Assembly: GCF_007830735.1 (NCBI RefSeq)
Contig: NZ_VLLN01000008.1
Coordinates: 102,867 to 166,866 of the forward strand
From: Geobacter argillaceus
Lineage (GTDB): Bacteria > Desulfobacterota > Desulfuromonadia > Geobacterales > DSM-12255
Length of the DNA: 64,000 nucleotides
Reading direction: 5' to 3'
Part shown: positions 8,955 to 17,329 of the stretch, piece by piece
Layout of the letters: every line of letters starts with the position of its first letter
Numbering within the stretch: position 1 is the stretch's first letter
Program-made: the position numbers and the translations under genes
The notes under the pieces: model-generated
Told to the model about the DNA's origin: nothing
The model's database searches: none
Seen by the model: the letters and a program-made list of their open reading frames with translations, nothing else

Positions 8955-10481
8955 TTATGAATAATACTGTACTATCTCGGCCGTCATTGCCGCAAGGGTA
9001 TATTCCTTCGGTTCGATGGCGACCTTCAGACCCAGCTCCCGACAGGTAGTGGCCGTAATCGGTCCGATGGCCGCCACGGCCACCCCTTCCAGAAGACCGA
9101 GGAGCCGGTTGACCCCAAGGACCTTGGCCAGGTTGTCTACGGTGGAAGAGGAGGTGAAGGTGATGCAGTCGATCCGTCGCTCCTCAAGCGCCTGGATGGC
9201 GTCTGCCGGGAGTTTGTCCGGCAGTACGTTGCGGTAGGCGACCGGTGCCAGGACCTCGGCCCTCATCTGCGCCAGCGCCGATGGGATGACCTCCCTTGCC
9301 CGGTCGGCCCGGGGAAAGAGGACACGGACACCGGACATCTCCATCTTTGCGAATTCGGCCACCACCCCTTCGGCCTTGTAGTCGGCCGGCACCAGATCGG
9401 GACGGATGCCGTGGGGAAGGAGCGAGGCGGCAGTCTTGGGGCCAACTGCGGCAACCCGACAGTTCCCAAGGGCGCGACTGTCCTTACCCAGTTCCGCGAG
9501 GCGGGCGAAGAAATGTTTTACCGCATTGACCGACGTGAAGATGATCCAGCCACAGGCGGAGAGGTTGGCAATGGCGGCATCCATCTCGTCCCACGACTCA
9601 GGGGGAACGATGGCGATGGTGGGACACTCAAAGACCCTGGCACCCAGTGCCTGGAGCAGATCCCCGAATTCCCCCGCCTGATCGGCAGCCCGGGTGACCA
9701 GCATCCCCCGGCCGAAGAGGGGACGGTTATCGAACCAGCGAAGTCGTTCCCGCAGGCGAACCACCTCCCCGACCACGGTGATGGCAGGCGCCTTGAACCC
9801 GACCTGTCTGGCCTGCTCGGCGATACCGGCCAGGGTCCCCTCCAGCACCTCCTGCTCCGGATGGGTCCCCCAGCGGACCAAGGCCACCGGGGTGTCCGGC
9901 GAACGGCCGTGGGCAATCAGGTTGGCAGTGATCTGGGGGAGGTTCTTCACCCCCATGTAGAAGACCACGGTGCCGCTGCCAAGGGAAAGCCGCTCCCAGT
10001 CAATCTCGGAGGTCTCTTTGGCCGGGTGTTCGTGCCCGGTGACAAAGGCAACCGACGTGGTCACATGACGATGGGTCAGGGGGATGCCGGCGTAGGCTGC
10101 CGCGCCGATGCCGGCCGTGACGCCGGGCACGATCTCGAACGGGATGCCGGCCTCCACCAGGGCCTCGCACTCCTCCCCCCCCCGGCCGAACACAAACGGA
10201 TCCCCCCCCTTCAGGCGGGCAACCACCTTCCCCTCCAACGCCTTCTGCACGAGAAGCCCGTTGATCTGCCGTTGCTCCCGGTTGTGGGCGCCCCCTACCT
10301 TGCCGGAATAAATCAGCTCCGCATCCGGCCGGGCATGACCGAGAAGCCGGTGGTTGGCCAGATAGTCGTACATCACCACGTCGGCCCTGGCGATGCAGTC
10401 GCGCCCCTTGACCGTGATCAGGCCCGGATCGCCGGGGCCGGCGCCGATGAGATAGACAAATCCCGATGTTCCAACTGGCAT
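8955..10481 (-). CDS. cobA-hemD: Fused uroporphyrinogen-III C-methyltransferase/uroporphyrinogen-III synthase
   Basis: Two enzymes in one chain of 508 residues. The first half is a SAM-dependent uroporphyrinogen-III methyltransferase (FVYLIGAGPGDPGLIT near the start, then GGDPFVFGRGGEE and the GVTAGIGAAAYAGIPLTHR segment), making precorrin-2. The second half is HemD, which closes hydroxymethylbilane to uroporphyrinogen III. The fusion puts the branch point to siroheme/B12 on the enzyme that makes the common intermediate. The ATG at 10481 is chosen because homologs begin just before the FVYLIGAG strand and because a hairpin lies upstream; in-frame starts reach 10637, and no candidate has a strong ribosome site. 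It lies between hemC and hemB. Confidence 0.93.
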   Translation of the reverse strand: MPVGTSGFVYLIGAGPGDPGLITVKGRDCIARADVVMYDYLANHRLLGHARPDAELIYSGKVGGAHNREQRQINGLLVQKALEGKVVARLKGGDPFVFGRGGEECEALVEAGIPFEIVPGVTAGIGAAAYAGIPLTHRHVTTSVAFVTGHEHPAKETSEIDWERLSLGSGTVVFYMGVKNLPQITANLIAHGRSPDTPVALVRWGTHPEQEVLEGTLAGIAEQARQVGFKAPAITVVGEVVRLRERLRWFDNRPLFGRGMLVTRAADQAGEFGDLLQALGARVFECPTIAIVPPESWDEMDAAIANLSACGWIIFTSVNAVKHFFARLAELGKDSRALGNCRVAAVGPKTAASLLPHGIRPDLVPADYKAEGVVAEFAKMEMSGVRVLFPRADRAREVIPSALAQMRAEVLAPVAYRNVLPDKLPADAIQALEERRIDCITFTSSSTVDNLAKVLGVNRLLGLLEGVAVAAIGPITATTCRELGLKVAIEPKEYTLAAMTAEIVQYYS

Positions 10482-10603
10482 TGTTTTCACTGAGGTCCCT
10501 ATGTTTTTTCCGGCCATTTCGGGGAGAGACATCTGGTGTGCTGTAGAGCGGTTCTTTCCCGGTGATGTCATCAGCCCGTTATTGATGCCGGTACAAACAG
10601 TAA

Positions 10604-10632
10604 CGGGGCACAACCCGTTGGATGGTGCCCCG
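10604..10632 (-). promoter_or_regulatory. Leader hairpin between hemC and cobA-hemD
   Basis: An eight-base perfect inverted repeat (CGGGGCAC, 10604-10611, and GTGCCCCG, 10625-10632) with a 13-base loop lies in the junction after the hemC stop. There is no T run, so it is more likely an mRNA processing, stability or attenuation structure than a terminator. Confidence 0.4.
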
Positions 10633-10654
10633 CGCATGTGGTGACAATAGGATC

Positions 10655-11608
10655 TTACACGTTCTCGTCCACCCGGCCGATTTCCCGCTGGTAGACTTCT
10701 TCAAGAATTTCCTTGCCACCGTTGCGCAACAGCCGCTCGGCCAGTTCAGATCCCAGGTGCTCGCAGGCATCCACCGGGCCGATAATGCTCTCCTTCAGCG
10801 TCCGCGTTCCGTCCACCGAGGCGATGAACCCGGTCAGCTTCAGTTGGTCGCCGGTCACTTCGCCAAAGGCGGCAATAGGGACCTGGCACCCTCCCTCGCA
10901 ACGCTTCAGCAATGCCCGTTCGGCCCGCACCGCGTAACTGGTCTCCGGGTGATTGAAGAAGTCAATGGTCTCCTTGACCGCTTCGTTACGTAAGGAGCAC
11001 TCGATCCCCAGAGCACCCTGGCCGATGGCCGGTAGGGAGAGGTCGGTGGGAAGCAGTTCCGTAACGTTTTCAGTGAAGCCGAGGCGATTGAGCCCGGCGG
11101 CCGCCAGAATCACCGCGTCGAGCCCTTCGGTGTCCAGCTTCTTCATCCGAGTTTCAACGTTGCCACGGATCACCACCATCTGCAAGTCGGGCCGCACCTT
11201 AAGTAGCTGGGCCTGGCGGCGGAGTGCCGAGGTGCCGATCTTCGCCCCTTTGGGCAGATCGGCAAACTTTACTCCTTTGGAGATGACCGCATCCCGCGGG
11301 TCTTCGCGTTCGGTGATGCAATGGAGGCCCAGCCCTTCCGGAAACTCGGTCGGGACGTCTTTCATACTGTGCACGGCGATGTCGATCTCACCGCGCAGCA
11401 TCGCTTCCTCAATCTCCTTGACGAAGAGCCCTTTCCCGCCGACCTGGGCCAGGGGTACATCGAGGATCTTGTCACCGATGGTCTTGATCTTGACCAGGGT
11501 CACCTCCATTTCAGGGTAGCGCTTCTCCAGCTCGGACTTGACCCAGTTGGCCTGCCAGAGGGCCAGTTGACTGGCCCGAGTGCCGATTCTAAGTTGCTTC
11601 AGTGACAT
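10655..11608 (-). CDS. hemC: Hydroxymethylbilane synthase (porphobilinogen deaminase)
   Basis: A 317-residue HemC that joins four porphobilinogens into hydroxymethylbilane. It starts LRIGTRASQLALWQA, has the catalytic Asp84 in HSMKDVP, and the dipyrromethane-cofactor cysteine Cys241 in CEGGCQVP. The length is normal. The ATG follows AAAGGAG. It is in the same transcription unit as hemA upstream; the short junction between them holds a heptad tandem repeat (11664-11684). The product feeds HemD encoded by the next gene. Confidence 0.97.
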   Translation of the reverse strand: MSLKQLRIGTRASQLALWQANWVKSELEKRYPEMEVTLVKIKTIGDKILDVPLAQVGGKGLFVKEIEEAMLRGEIDIAVHSMKDVPTEFPEGLGLHCITEREDPRDAVISKGVKFADLPKGAKIGTSALRRQAQLLKVRPDLQMVVIRGNVETRMKKLDTEGLDAVILAAAGLNRLGFTENVTELLPTDLSLPAIGQGALGIECSLRNEAVKETIDFFNHPETSYAVRAERALLKRCEGGCQVPIAAFGEVTGDQLKLTGFIASVDGTRTLKESIIGPVDACEHLGSELAERLLRNGGKEILEEVYQREIGRVDENV

Positions 11609-11663
11609 ATGGACTCCTTTGTTAAGACACGAGGTCTACGTCATGAAGCATCCAGGAAATAAT

Positions 11664-11684
11664 CCCAGTCCCCAGTCCCCGGTC
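11664..11684. repeat. Period-7 tandem repeat (CCCAGTC), three units
   Basis: CCCAGTC, CCCAGTC, CCCGGTC in direct succession in the 86-base junction between hemA and hemC. It is one of at least six heptad repeats found in gene-gene junctions of this window, each with its own unit. Confidence 0.75.
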
Positions 11685-11694
11685 CCTGATTTTC

Positions 11695-12999
11695 TTACTC
11701 TTCCAGCTCGCCGAGTTCCTCTCCCCCCTGGTCCCCCAGGTTCAGGTCGAACAGGGCACGGAGGGCATCCACGTAGAGGTCGGTGCGTCCCCCCTGACCG
11801 CCCTGTTTCAGGAGGCTGGTCGGCGGGTGGAGCAGCTTGTTCATGATGGCGTTGGTCAGGGCCTCCAGCCGCTTCTGCCCTTCCGGCGTAAGGTCCTTCC
11901 AGCCGGCAACGGTTTTCTCCAGCTCGGTCCGGCGAACCTCGTCGAACCTGGCCCGCAAGGCCACAATCGTGGGAGTCACTTCCAGGGAGGAGAGCCACTT
12001 GAAGTACTGCCCGATCTCCTGGTTGACGATCTCCTCGGCCTTTCCGGCCTCTTCGGCACGCTGCTGGAGATTGGCGGCCACCACCTCCTGCAGGTCGTCC
12101 ACGGTATAGAGGTAGACGTTCTCCACGTCGTTGACGCCGGGATCGATGTCCCGTGGCACGGCAATGTCGATGAAGAACATCGGCTTGAGCTTGCGACGCC
12201 GCATCACCTCGTCCAGGTCCCTGGGGCCGATGATGCAGTGGGGAGCGCCGGTGGAGGAGAGGATGATGTCCGCCTTGTGAAGTTGGTCGAACAGGTCTTC
12301 GAACGGGACGGCCTTGCCATCGAACTCTTCGGCCAGCTTCACGGCCCGCTCAAAGGTCCGGTTGGTGACCATGACCCCGCGCACGCCGTTGTTCAGGAAG
12401 TGCTTGGCAGCCAGCTCGCACATCTCGCCGGCACCGATCAGCATGACCGTCTTGTCGGTCAGGTCGTTGAAGATCTTTCTGGCCAGTTCCACAGCGGCAA
12501 AGGCAACGGAAACGGCAGAGGAGGCGATTTTCGTCTCGGTCCGTACCCGCTTCGCAACCGAAAACGCCTTGTGGAGGAACCGGTTGAGGATGATTCCGGA
12601 GGTCTTGAATTCGGCGGCATAGCCGTAAGCGGTTTTGATCTGGCCGAGGATCTGCGGCTCACCGACCACCATGGAATCGAGACTGGCAGCTACCCGGAAG
12701 ACGTGGCGGATCGCCTCCTCGCCGTGGTGGGTGTAGAGATGCTGCTCCAGGGCCTCCAGGGGAAAATTGTGATAATCGGCCAGGAACCGTTTGATCCGGG
12801 CCATACCACCGGCAATGTCCCTGGTGCAGGCGTAGATCTCGACCCGGTTGCAGGTGGAGACAATGATCGCCTCGGTAATGTCCGGGATCGCCACCAACTG
12901 GTGGAGCGGCTTGTCCATCTGGGTCGGGGCGAAGGCGACTTTCTCGCGTATCTGAACCGGGGCTGTCTTGTGGGAAAGCCCCACCACGATGATGTTCAT
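11695..12999 (-). CDS. hemA: Glutamyl-tRNA reductase
   Basis: A 434-residue HemA that reduces glutamyl-tRNA to glutamate-1-semialdehyde, the first committed step of heme synthesis by the C5 pathway. The catalytic cysteine is Cys50 in [11 protein letters not shown]. The NADPH domain shows [17 protein letters not shown], and a C-terminal helical dimerisation domain follows. The ATG has an AGAAGAGG ribosome site about ten bases upstream. It lies 18 bases after the cytochrome assembly gene and is followed by hemC, so expression is expected to be coordinated with the whole operon. HemL, the next enzyme, is not in the window. Confidence 0.97.
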   Translation of the reverse strand: MNIIVVGLSHKTAPVQIREKVAFAPTQMDKPLHQLVAIPDITEAIIVSTCNRVEIYACTRDIAGGMARIKRFLADYHNFPLEALEQHLYTHHGEEAIRHVFRVAASLDSMVVGEPQILGQIKTAYGYAAEFKTSGIILNRFLHKAFSVAKRVRTETKIASSAVSVAFAAVELARKIFNDLTDKTVMLIGAGEMCELAAKHFLNNGVRGVMVTNRTFERAVKLAEEFDGKAVPFEDLFDQLHKADIILSSTGAPHCIIGPRDLDEVMRRRKLKPMFFIDIAVPRDIDPGVNDVENVYLYTVDDLQEVVAANLQQRAEEAGKAEEIVNQEIGQYFKWLSSLEVTPTIVALRARFDEVRRTELEKTVAGWKDLTPEGQKRLEALTNAIMNKLLHPPTSLLKQGGQGGRTDLYVDALRALFDLNLGDQGGEELGELEE

Positions 13000-13017
13000 C
13001 TCTGCGCGGCCTCTTCT

Positions 13018-13833
13018 CTATTTGTAACTGTGCAGCCCCGGCATGAGCAAGTTGACACCGAGGAATGTGAATAGCATGACAAAAAATCCTATGATGGACA
13101 GGATCGCCGCTTTGCGCCCCCGCCAGCCGGTGGTAAGTCGGCCGTGCAGCAGGGCGGCATAGACGAACCAGGTGATCAGTGACCAGGTTTCCTTTGGATC
13201 CCAGCTCCAGTAGGTGCCCCAGGCGGTTTCCGCCCAGATCGCGCCGGATATGATCGCGATGGTCAGGAGCGGAAAGCCCAAGGTCAGGCAACGATAGTTG
13301 ATGTCGTCAAGGGTGTTGAGTGATGGCAGGCGCTGGAAGAGCCCGCCCAGTTTTTTTCGCTTCAGGAACCGCTCCTGGATCAGGTACATGACCGCAGCGC
13401 CAAAGGCCACGGCAAAGCTGGCGTAGCCGACAAAAGCCACAACCGTGTGGACTACCAGCCACTTACTCTTCAGTGCCGGATTGAGCGGGGTTATCCCCAT
13501 GGGGAAGAGGGTTGAGACCAGCAGCAGTATCAGCGCCAGGGGGGTGATGAATGAGCCGAGGATGAAGATCTTGAACTTGCGCTCGAAGAAAATGAACACC
13601 CCGACCACCGACAGACTGAAGAACGACAGGGATTCATGCAGGTTGGTGATGGGGGTATGGCCGTCCTGGATATAACGGACGAGGGTAAAGGTGGCATGCA
13701 GGACGAAACCGGCGGTGATCAGCCAGCGGGAGGCGGTACCAGTGGCCGGTTGCGGTTTGACGAGGTAGACCAGGTAACAGACGGTCGCGGCGAAATAGAG
13801 CAGAAGCGTGACGTAGAACATCAGGGCATTCAT
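13018..13833 (-). CDS. ccsA: Cytochrome c assembly membrane protein (CcsA/HemX family)
   Basis: A 271-residue protein with eight predicted helices. The tryptophan-rich WWD motif reads WGTYWSWDPKETWSLITW near residue 210, the heme-handling signature of CcsA/CcmC-type cytochrome c assembly proteins. Conserved histidines flank it (NLHESL near residue 65 and VVHTVVAF near 127). The position directly before hemA is the classic place of HemX-type proteins, so either a direct role in heme export/ligation to cytochromes or in HemA level control is possible. It overlaps the preceding siroheme gene by four bases; AAAGGAT precedes the ATG. Confidence 0.88.
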   Translation of the reverse strand: MNALMFYVTLLLYFAATVCYLVYLVKPQPATGTASRWLITAGFVLHATFTLVRYIQDGHTPITNLHESLSFFSLSVVGVFIFFERKFKIFILGSFITPLALILLLVSTLFPMGITPLNPALKSKWLVVHTVVAFVGYASFAVAFGAAVMYLIQERFLKRKKLGGLFQRLPSLNTLDDINYRCLTLGFPLLTIAIISGAIWAETAWGTYWSWDPKETWSLITWFVYAALLHGRLTTGWRGRKAAILSIIGFFVMLFTFLGVNLLMPGLHSYK

Positions 13834-14504
13834 GGGTTATCCTTTTCGGGTACTCCCAGGGTGGCTAGGGTGAAACCTGGCCCGCAGAGCATCGCCAGGA
13901 GTTGATCGATCTCGGCATAGGCCCGAATGCGGAACAGATGCGGCAGATCGGCGTCCGCCAACTCCTTTAAAATCCGCTTATTGTACGCGCCGGCCTTATT
14001 GGCCGTCAACAGCTTTTCACGCACTGCGCCGAGGAGCAGGACCGTCTCAGCATAGGCGTGGTCGAAACGGTCCTCCAACTCCCGGCGAATCCTGCCGGCC
14101 AGGGCCGGTGCTGTCCCGCCGGTGCCGATGGCAATGGTGAGATCGCCCCGGGTAACCACTGCCGGCGTGATGAAATCACCGCGATCCGGCCCCGTACAGA
14201 CTTCCACCAGAATACCGCCACGGTGGGCTTCGTCGGCGACGGCTCGGTTCACTGCCGGCTGGTCTGTTGCAGCGTAGGCAAGGAACGCTCCGGCCAGGTC
14301 CCCCTGCGCATAGGGCCGCGCCAGGTGACGAACCTCACCGGTATTAGCGAGCTCCTGCAACACCAGCGCCACTTCAGGCGCGATGATCGTCACGCTGGCA
14401 CCGCTGGCTCTGAGAAGTTGGCACTTGCGGGAGGCAACCGGCCCACCACCCACGATGACAACCGTCTTCCCCCGCACGTCCAGATTGATCGGCAGATAGC
14501 GCAT
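13830..14504 (-). CDS. Precorrin-2 dehydrogenase/siroheme synthase-like protein (CysG N-terminal/Met8 family)
   Basis: A 224-residue Met8/CysG N-terminal-type protein. VIVGGGPVASRK (residues 16-27) is the NAD-binding loop; FITPAVVTRGDLTIAIGTGGTAPALA is split over the catalytic domain (about residues 109-134). It should oxidise precorrin-2 to sirohydrochlorin and may insert iron. By eye alignment, the Asp that acts in Salmonella CysG (Asp104, in NVVDAP) is Thr here (VEVCTGP), so the chemistry may differ. It is the first gene of the leftward heme operon, behind a good sigma-70 promoter, and is coupled to the next gene by an ATGA overlap. Confidence 0.85.
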   Translation of the reverse strand: MRYLPINLDVRGKTVVIVGGGPVASRKCQLLRASGASVTIIAPEVALVLQELANTGEVRHLARPYAQGDLAGAFLAYAATDQPAVNRAVADEAHRGGILVEVCTGPDRGDFITPAVVTRGDLTIAIGTGGTAPALAGRIRRELEDRFDHAYAETVLLLGAVREKLLTANKAGAYNKRILKELADADLPHLFRIRAYAEIDQLLAMLCGPGFTLATLGVPEKDNP

Positions 14505-14512
14505 TGTGGTAC

Positions 14513-14541
14513 GTTATGCCGCTATCCGTGGCGGCTGTCAA
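14513..14541 (-). promoter_or_regulatory. Sigma-70-like promoter of the heme operon
   Basis: On the minus strand TTGACA (14536-14541) and CATAAC (14513-14518) are 17 bases apart, a consensus -35 with a fair -10, a few bases before the first gene start at 14504. The leader would be very short. Confidence 0.6.
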
Positions 14542-14570
14542 GGGTAGGCACCTTGAGCGCGTTTTGCGCC

Positions 14571-14598
14571 TTGATTTTTTCACCTGCTTGGCTATAGT
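14571..14598 (+). promoter_or_regulatory. Sigma-70-like promoter of trxA
   Basis: TTGATT (14571-14576) and TATAGT (14593-14598) with a 16-base spacer lie 36 bases upstream of the trxA start and diverge from the heme operon promoter. Confidence 0.6.
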
Positions 14599-14634
14599 TG
14601 CAAGATCAACTGCAGAATGAAAAGGAGACACAAC

Positions 14635-14964
14635 ATGGCAAGTGAAAAGGTTCACACCTTTACCGACAATACGTTCGACTCCGACGTTCTTAAGGCCGAC
14701 ACCCCGGTACTGGTCGATTTCTGGGCCACTTGGTGTGCCCCGTGCAAGATGCTCGCCCCGACCATCGATGCCATTGCCGATGAGTTCGACGGCCAGGTGA
14801 AGGTCGGAAAGGTAAACGTCGATGAAAACCCGGGAACTCCTGGCACATATGGCGTTCGCGGGATTCCCACGGTGATCCTCTTCAAGGGGGGCAAGGTAGT
14901 CGACCAGATCGTCGGCAACGTTCCCAAGTCCCAACTGGAAGCGCTGCTCAAGAAGGCCCTCTGA
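14635..14964 (+). CDS. trxA: Thioredoxin
   Basis: A 109-residue single-domain thioredoxin with active site WCAPC (residues 33-37) and the cis-proline GIPTVILF. It is a cytoplasmic disulfide reductase. The ATG at 14635 is preferred over an in-frame ATG at 14617 because the ribosome site AAAGGAGA lies between them at correct spacing. It is followed after five bases by a secreted TlpA-like gene, so the two are probably cotranscribed, pairing cytoplasmic and exported thiol chemistry. Confidence 0.97.
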   Translation: MASEKVHTFTDNTFDSDVLKADTPVLVDFWATWCAPCKMLAPTIDAIADEFDGQVKVGKVNVDENPGTPGTYGVRGIPTVILFKGGKVVDQIVGNVPKSQLEALLKKAL

Positions 14965-14969
14965 TTCCG

Positions 14970-15482
14970 ATGGCAAAGCGAACAATGCGCACAACGATGT
15001 CGACCTTGCTGGCAGCGGCGCTTCTTTTGGGAAGTGCCATGCCGGCAGCAGCCATCCTCCAGAAGGGACAGTCTGCACCTCCGCTGGAAGGAACTACCAT
15101 GTCCGGAGAGCGGTTGTCACTGGCCGCCTACCGTGGCCAGGTGCTCATTGTGGATTTTTTCGCCACTTGGTGCGGCCCCTGCAAGGAAGTGATCCCGCAC
15201 CTTGTGTCTCTCAAGGAGAAATACGGTAGGAAGGGTGCCCAGATCCTGGGGTTGGCGGTCGACGATACGCCGAAGGCGTTACGGGAATTCATTAGCGCAA
15301 AGCGGATCAATTATCCGGTCGCCCAGTCCAATGAAGATCTGGAGACCGAATACGGTATCCGTTCCCTGCCGACACTTTTTGTCATCAACAAAAAGGGGGT
15401 CGTTGTCGGCCGGTTTCAGGGGATATCCGATCAGACTTTGCGGCAGGTGGATGAGCTGATCAGGAAGTCGCTGGCAGAATAG
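14970..15482 (+). CDS. TlpA/ResA-type exported thioredoxin-like protein
   Basis: A 170-residue protein with an N-terminal signal segment (basic start, then STLLAAALLLGSAMPAAA, about residues 11-28) and a redoxin domain with WCGPC at 67-71 and RSLPTLFVI at the cis-proline. This family reduces disulfides outside the cytoplasm; ResA and TlpA act in cytochrome c maturation. That fits the nearby CcsA-type gene, though its specific client is not shown by sequence. It follows trxA by five bases. Confidence 0.88.
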   Translation: MAKRTMRTTMSTLLAAALLLGSAMPAAAILQKGQSAPPLEGTTMSGERLSLAAYRGQVLIVDFFATWCGPCKEVIPHLVSLKEKYGRKGAQILGLAVDDTPKALREFISAKRINYPVAQSNEDLETEYGIRSLPTLFVINKKGVVVGRFQGISDQTLRQVDELIRKSLAE

Positions 15483-15622
15483 CCGCACAGCGAGAGACGA
15501 AACGACGAGCCGGCGGGCTTGCTGTTTGTATGCACAAAAAAGGGGAGGCGCTGCAAGGTGGAGTATTTCAAGACCTTTGTTGAACGGCTTGCCCTTTGGC
15601 ACTTCTGTATTGAAAGGAATGA

Positions 15623-15979
15623 TCAGCGTCTGTTGTGGACCCTGACCCGCACAACAGTCAGCCGTTGCATTAGAATCGCTTCGGTGGTTGCCAGGCAGCA
15701 GGAGACGACGGCATAGGCTGCCACAGCGCTGGCGAAACGTGCACACGGCGCAAGCACAGACAAAAAGCCGATGCCGGTACACAGGGCAACCGAGATCACT
15801 GCGCCGGTCAGATGGCGCATCTGCCAACGGTTCAGGGCTGCCCTAATCCTGTCCAGATCGGACAAAGCCCCATCATGACCAGCCGCTTCGATCCGCAGCC
15901 AGTCGCCGTGCATACGCAGCGCCATGAAGCAGGCCATGGTTGCGGTCAATGTGAGTATGACGGCAGTGTATTGATTCAT
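15623..15979 (-). CDS. Small uncharacterised membrane protein
   Basis: A 118-residue protein not recognised. It has three hydrophobic segments (about residues 4-22, 56-75 and 84-104) and a basic C-terminus ending in RVRVHNRR. The ATG has a clear GGGAGGTG ribosome site and good codon use, so it is likely a real gene. It stands alone on the minus strand, 140 bases from the converging TlpA-like gene. No function can be assigned. Confidence 0.7.
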   Translation of the reverse strand: MNQYTAVILTLTATMACFMALRMHGDWLRIEAAGHDGALSDLDRIRAALNRWQMRHLTGAVISVALCTGIGFLSVLAPCARFASAVAAYAVVSCCLATTEAILMQRLTVVRVRVHNRR

Positions 15980-16149
15980 GGTACACCTCCCGACCAGTTG
16001 AGCAGTTCCTTCCCACTTCTTTCTAAATCAGTGCCAGAACAAGACCAATTATTTTGTTCGTTATTTCAGACACTTATTGGAGTGTCCGCATCAAGTTACG
16101 GCCGTGATCGGGAGATTTGTGTGCAATGGTTGAACAGTAATGCTGCCGT

Positions 16150-16416
16150 TCAGGCGGTTGCCAGTTCCCGCACCACTTCGCCGAGCAGACGACGGATGGT
16201 TCGTTCGTCCACACAGTTAAACAGCAGACTGCCAGTACCGAAGACCACCTCCACATAGTCTCGCCAGCTACGTACCGTTACCGGCACTTCACTGATACCG
16301 TTCCCCAGCAGCCCGGTAAAGCGTTGTTCCATGCCGCCTTGCCGCCGACGGGACTTCTGGCGATGCAACTCGCAATATACTGCCTGGTCGTATTCATCGT
16401 TGGTCAGATAGATCAT
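16150..16416 (-). CDS. Small hypothetical protein
   Basis: An 88-residue soluble protein of unknown function. It starts MIYLTNDEYDQAVYC, has a basic patch KSRRRQ, and ends with an amphipathic helix ERTIRRLLGEVVRELA. A very good AGGAGGTG ribosome site precedes the ATG. It is flanked by gaps of 170 and 202 bases and has no obvious partners. Recognised only as a probable real gene. Confidence 0.65.
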   Translation of the reverse strand: MIYLTNDEYDQAVYCELHRQKSRRRQGGMEQRFTGLLGNGISEVPVTVRSWRDYVEVVFGTGSLLFNCVDERTIRRLLGEVVRELATA

Positions 16417-16618
16417 GGCGCACCTCCTGGTTTTTTACCATGAGAACACATGCTTGAGACATAATACGTCACAGTTGTTTGTGGCGCAGACAACGAGCGG
16501 ATGGGCACCTTGACAGCACAGTTGTCGGCGTGTAGGTTTGCCCCGACCGAACAGATTGTTTACAGCGCCGAGGCCTTTCGGTTCGGAAGGGTGGTAAAGG
16601 CATGGCAGGGGAGAGTGT

Positions 16619-17158
16619 ATGGCGGATCAGACGCTGCTGCAGAGACTGTTTCAGGTAAAGGGGGGGAGGGATTTCCGCTGGATAGATCCGGCCGAGATTG
16701 TGGTCGGCCAATGGGTACGGATGAAATGCATGTACGGCTGCAGCGACTATGGCCGCAATGCGTCCTGCCCGCCGAACACCCCTTCGGTGGCCGAATGTCG
16801 GGATTTCTTCCTGGAATACCGACTGGGGGTCATTTTCCGGTTCAGTAAACGGTTCGACGATCCCGAAGAGCGCCATGCCTGGTCACGCGGGGTCAACATG
16901 AAGCTTGTGGAACTGGAACGGGAAGTCTTTCTTGCCGGCTATCAGAAGGCGTTCCTGCTCTTCATGGACAACTGCCAGCTCTGCCGGGAGTGCGCCCGAA
17001 CCCGAACGGCCTGCCACAACCGCAACCTGGCGCGCCCCACCCCGGAAGGGATGGGGGTGGATGTCTTTGCCACGGTAGCCAAATTCGGCTACCCCATCGA
17101 GGTGCTGGCCGGCTACGAAGAAGAGATGAACCGCTACGCCTTCCTGCTGATTGAATAG
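16619..17158 (+). CDS. DUF2284-type predicted metal-binding protein
   Basis: A 179-residue cysteine-rich protein. Two cysteine clusters are seen: MKCMYGCSDYGRNASCPPN with a further Cys in VAECRDF (about residues 35-61), and CQLCRECARTRTACHN (about 118-133). This pattern is that of the DUF2284 family, thought to bind metal or Fe-S; common in anaerobes, of unknown function. There is no signal peptide. It stands alone between the small hypothetical gene and pepA. Confidence 0.8.
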   Translation: MADQTLLQRLFQVKGGRDFRWIDPAEIVVGQWVRMKCMYGCSDYGRNASCPPNTPSVAECRDFFLEYRLGVIFRFSKRFDDPEERHAWSRGVNMKLVELEREVFLAGYQKAFLLFMDNCQLCRECARTRTACHNRNLARPTPEGMGVDVFATVAKFGYPIEVLAGYEEEMNRYAFLLIE

Positions 17159-17329
17159 TCGATGACTCCGTGAGCCATGAAGGGCCGTTTCCGCGCAAAC
17201 GCCCGCGATTTGGCTTTTGATGAGCTTCCAAGGCCTGTGGCTGACCTCACACGACAGATGAGACTTGTTACCCACCGGCCGCGGGAATCACGGTCGTTTC
17301 GCTCCACCGACCCTCCATGTCTCGCGGAG

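Noticed and set aside
9411..13074. Long plus-strand frames (9411-10493 and 11827-13074)
   Set aside because: They lie opposite cobA-hemD and hemA and have no recognisable domain.
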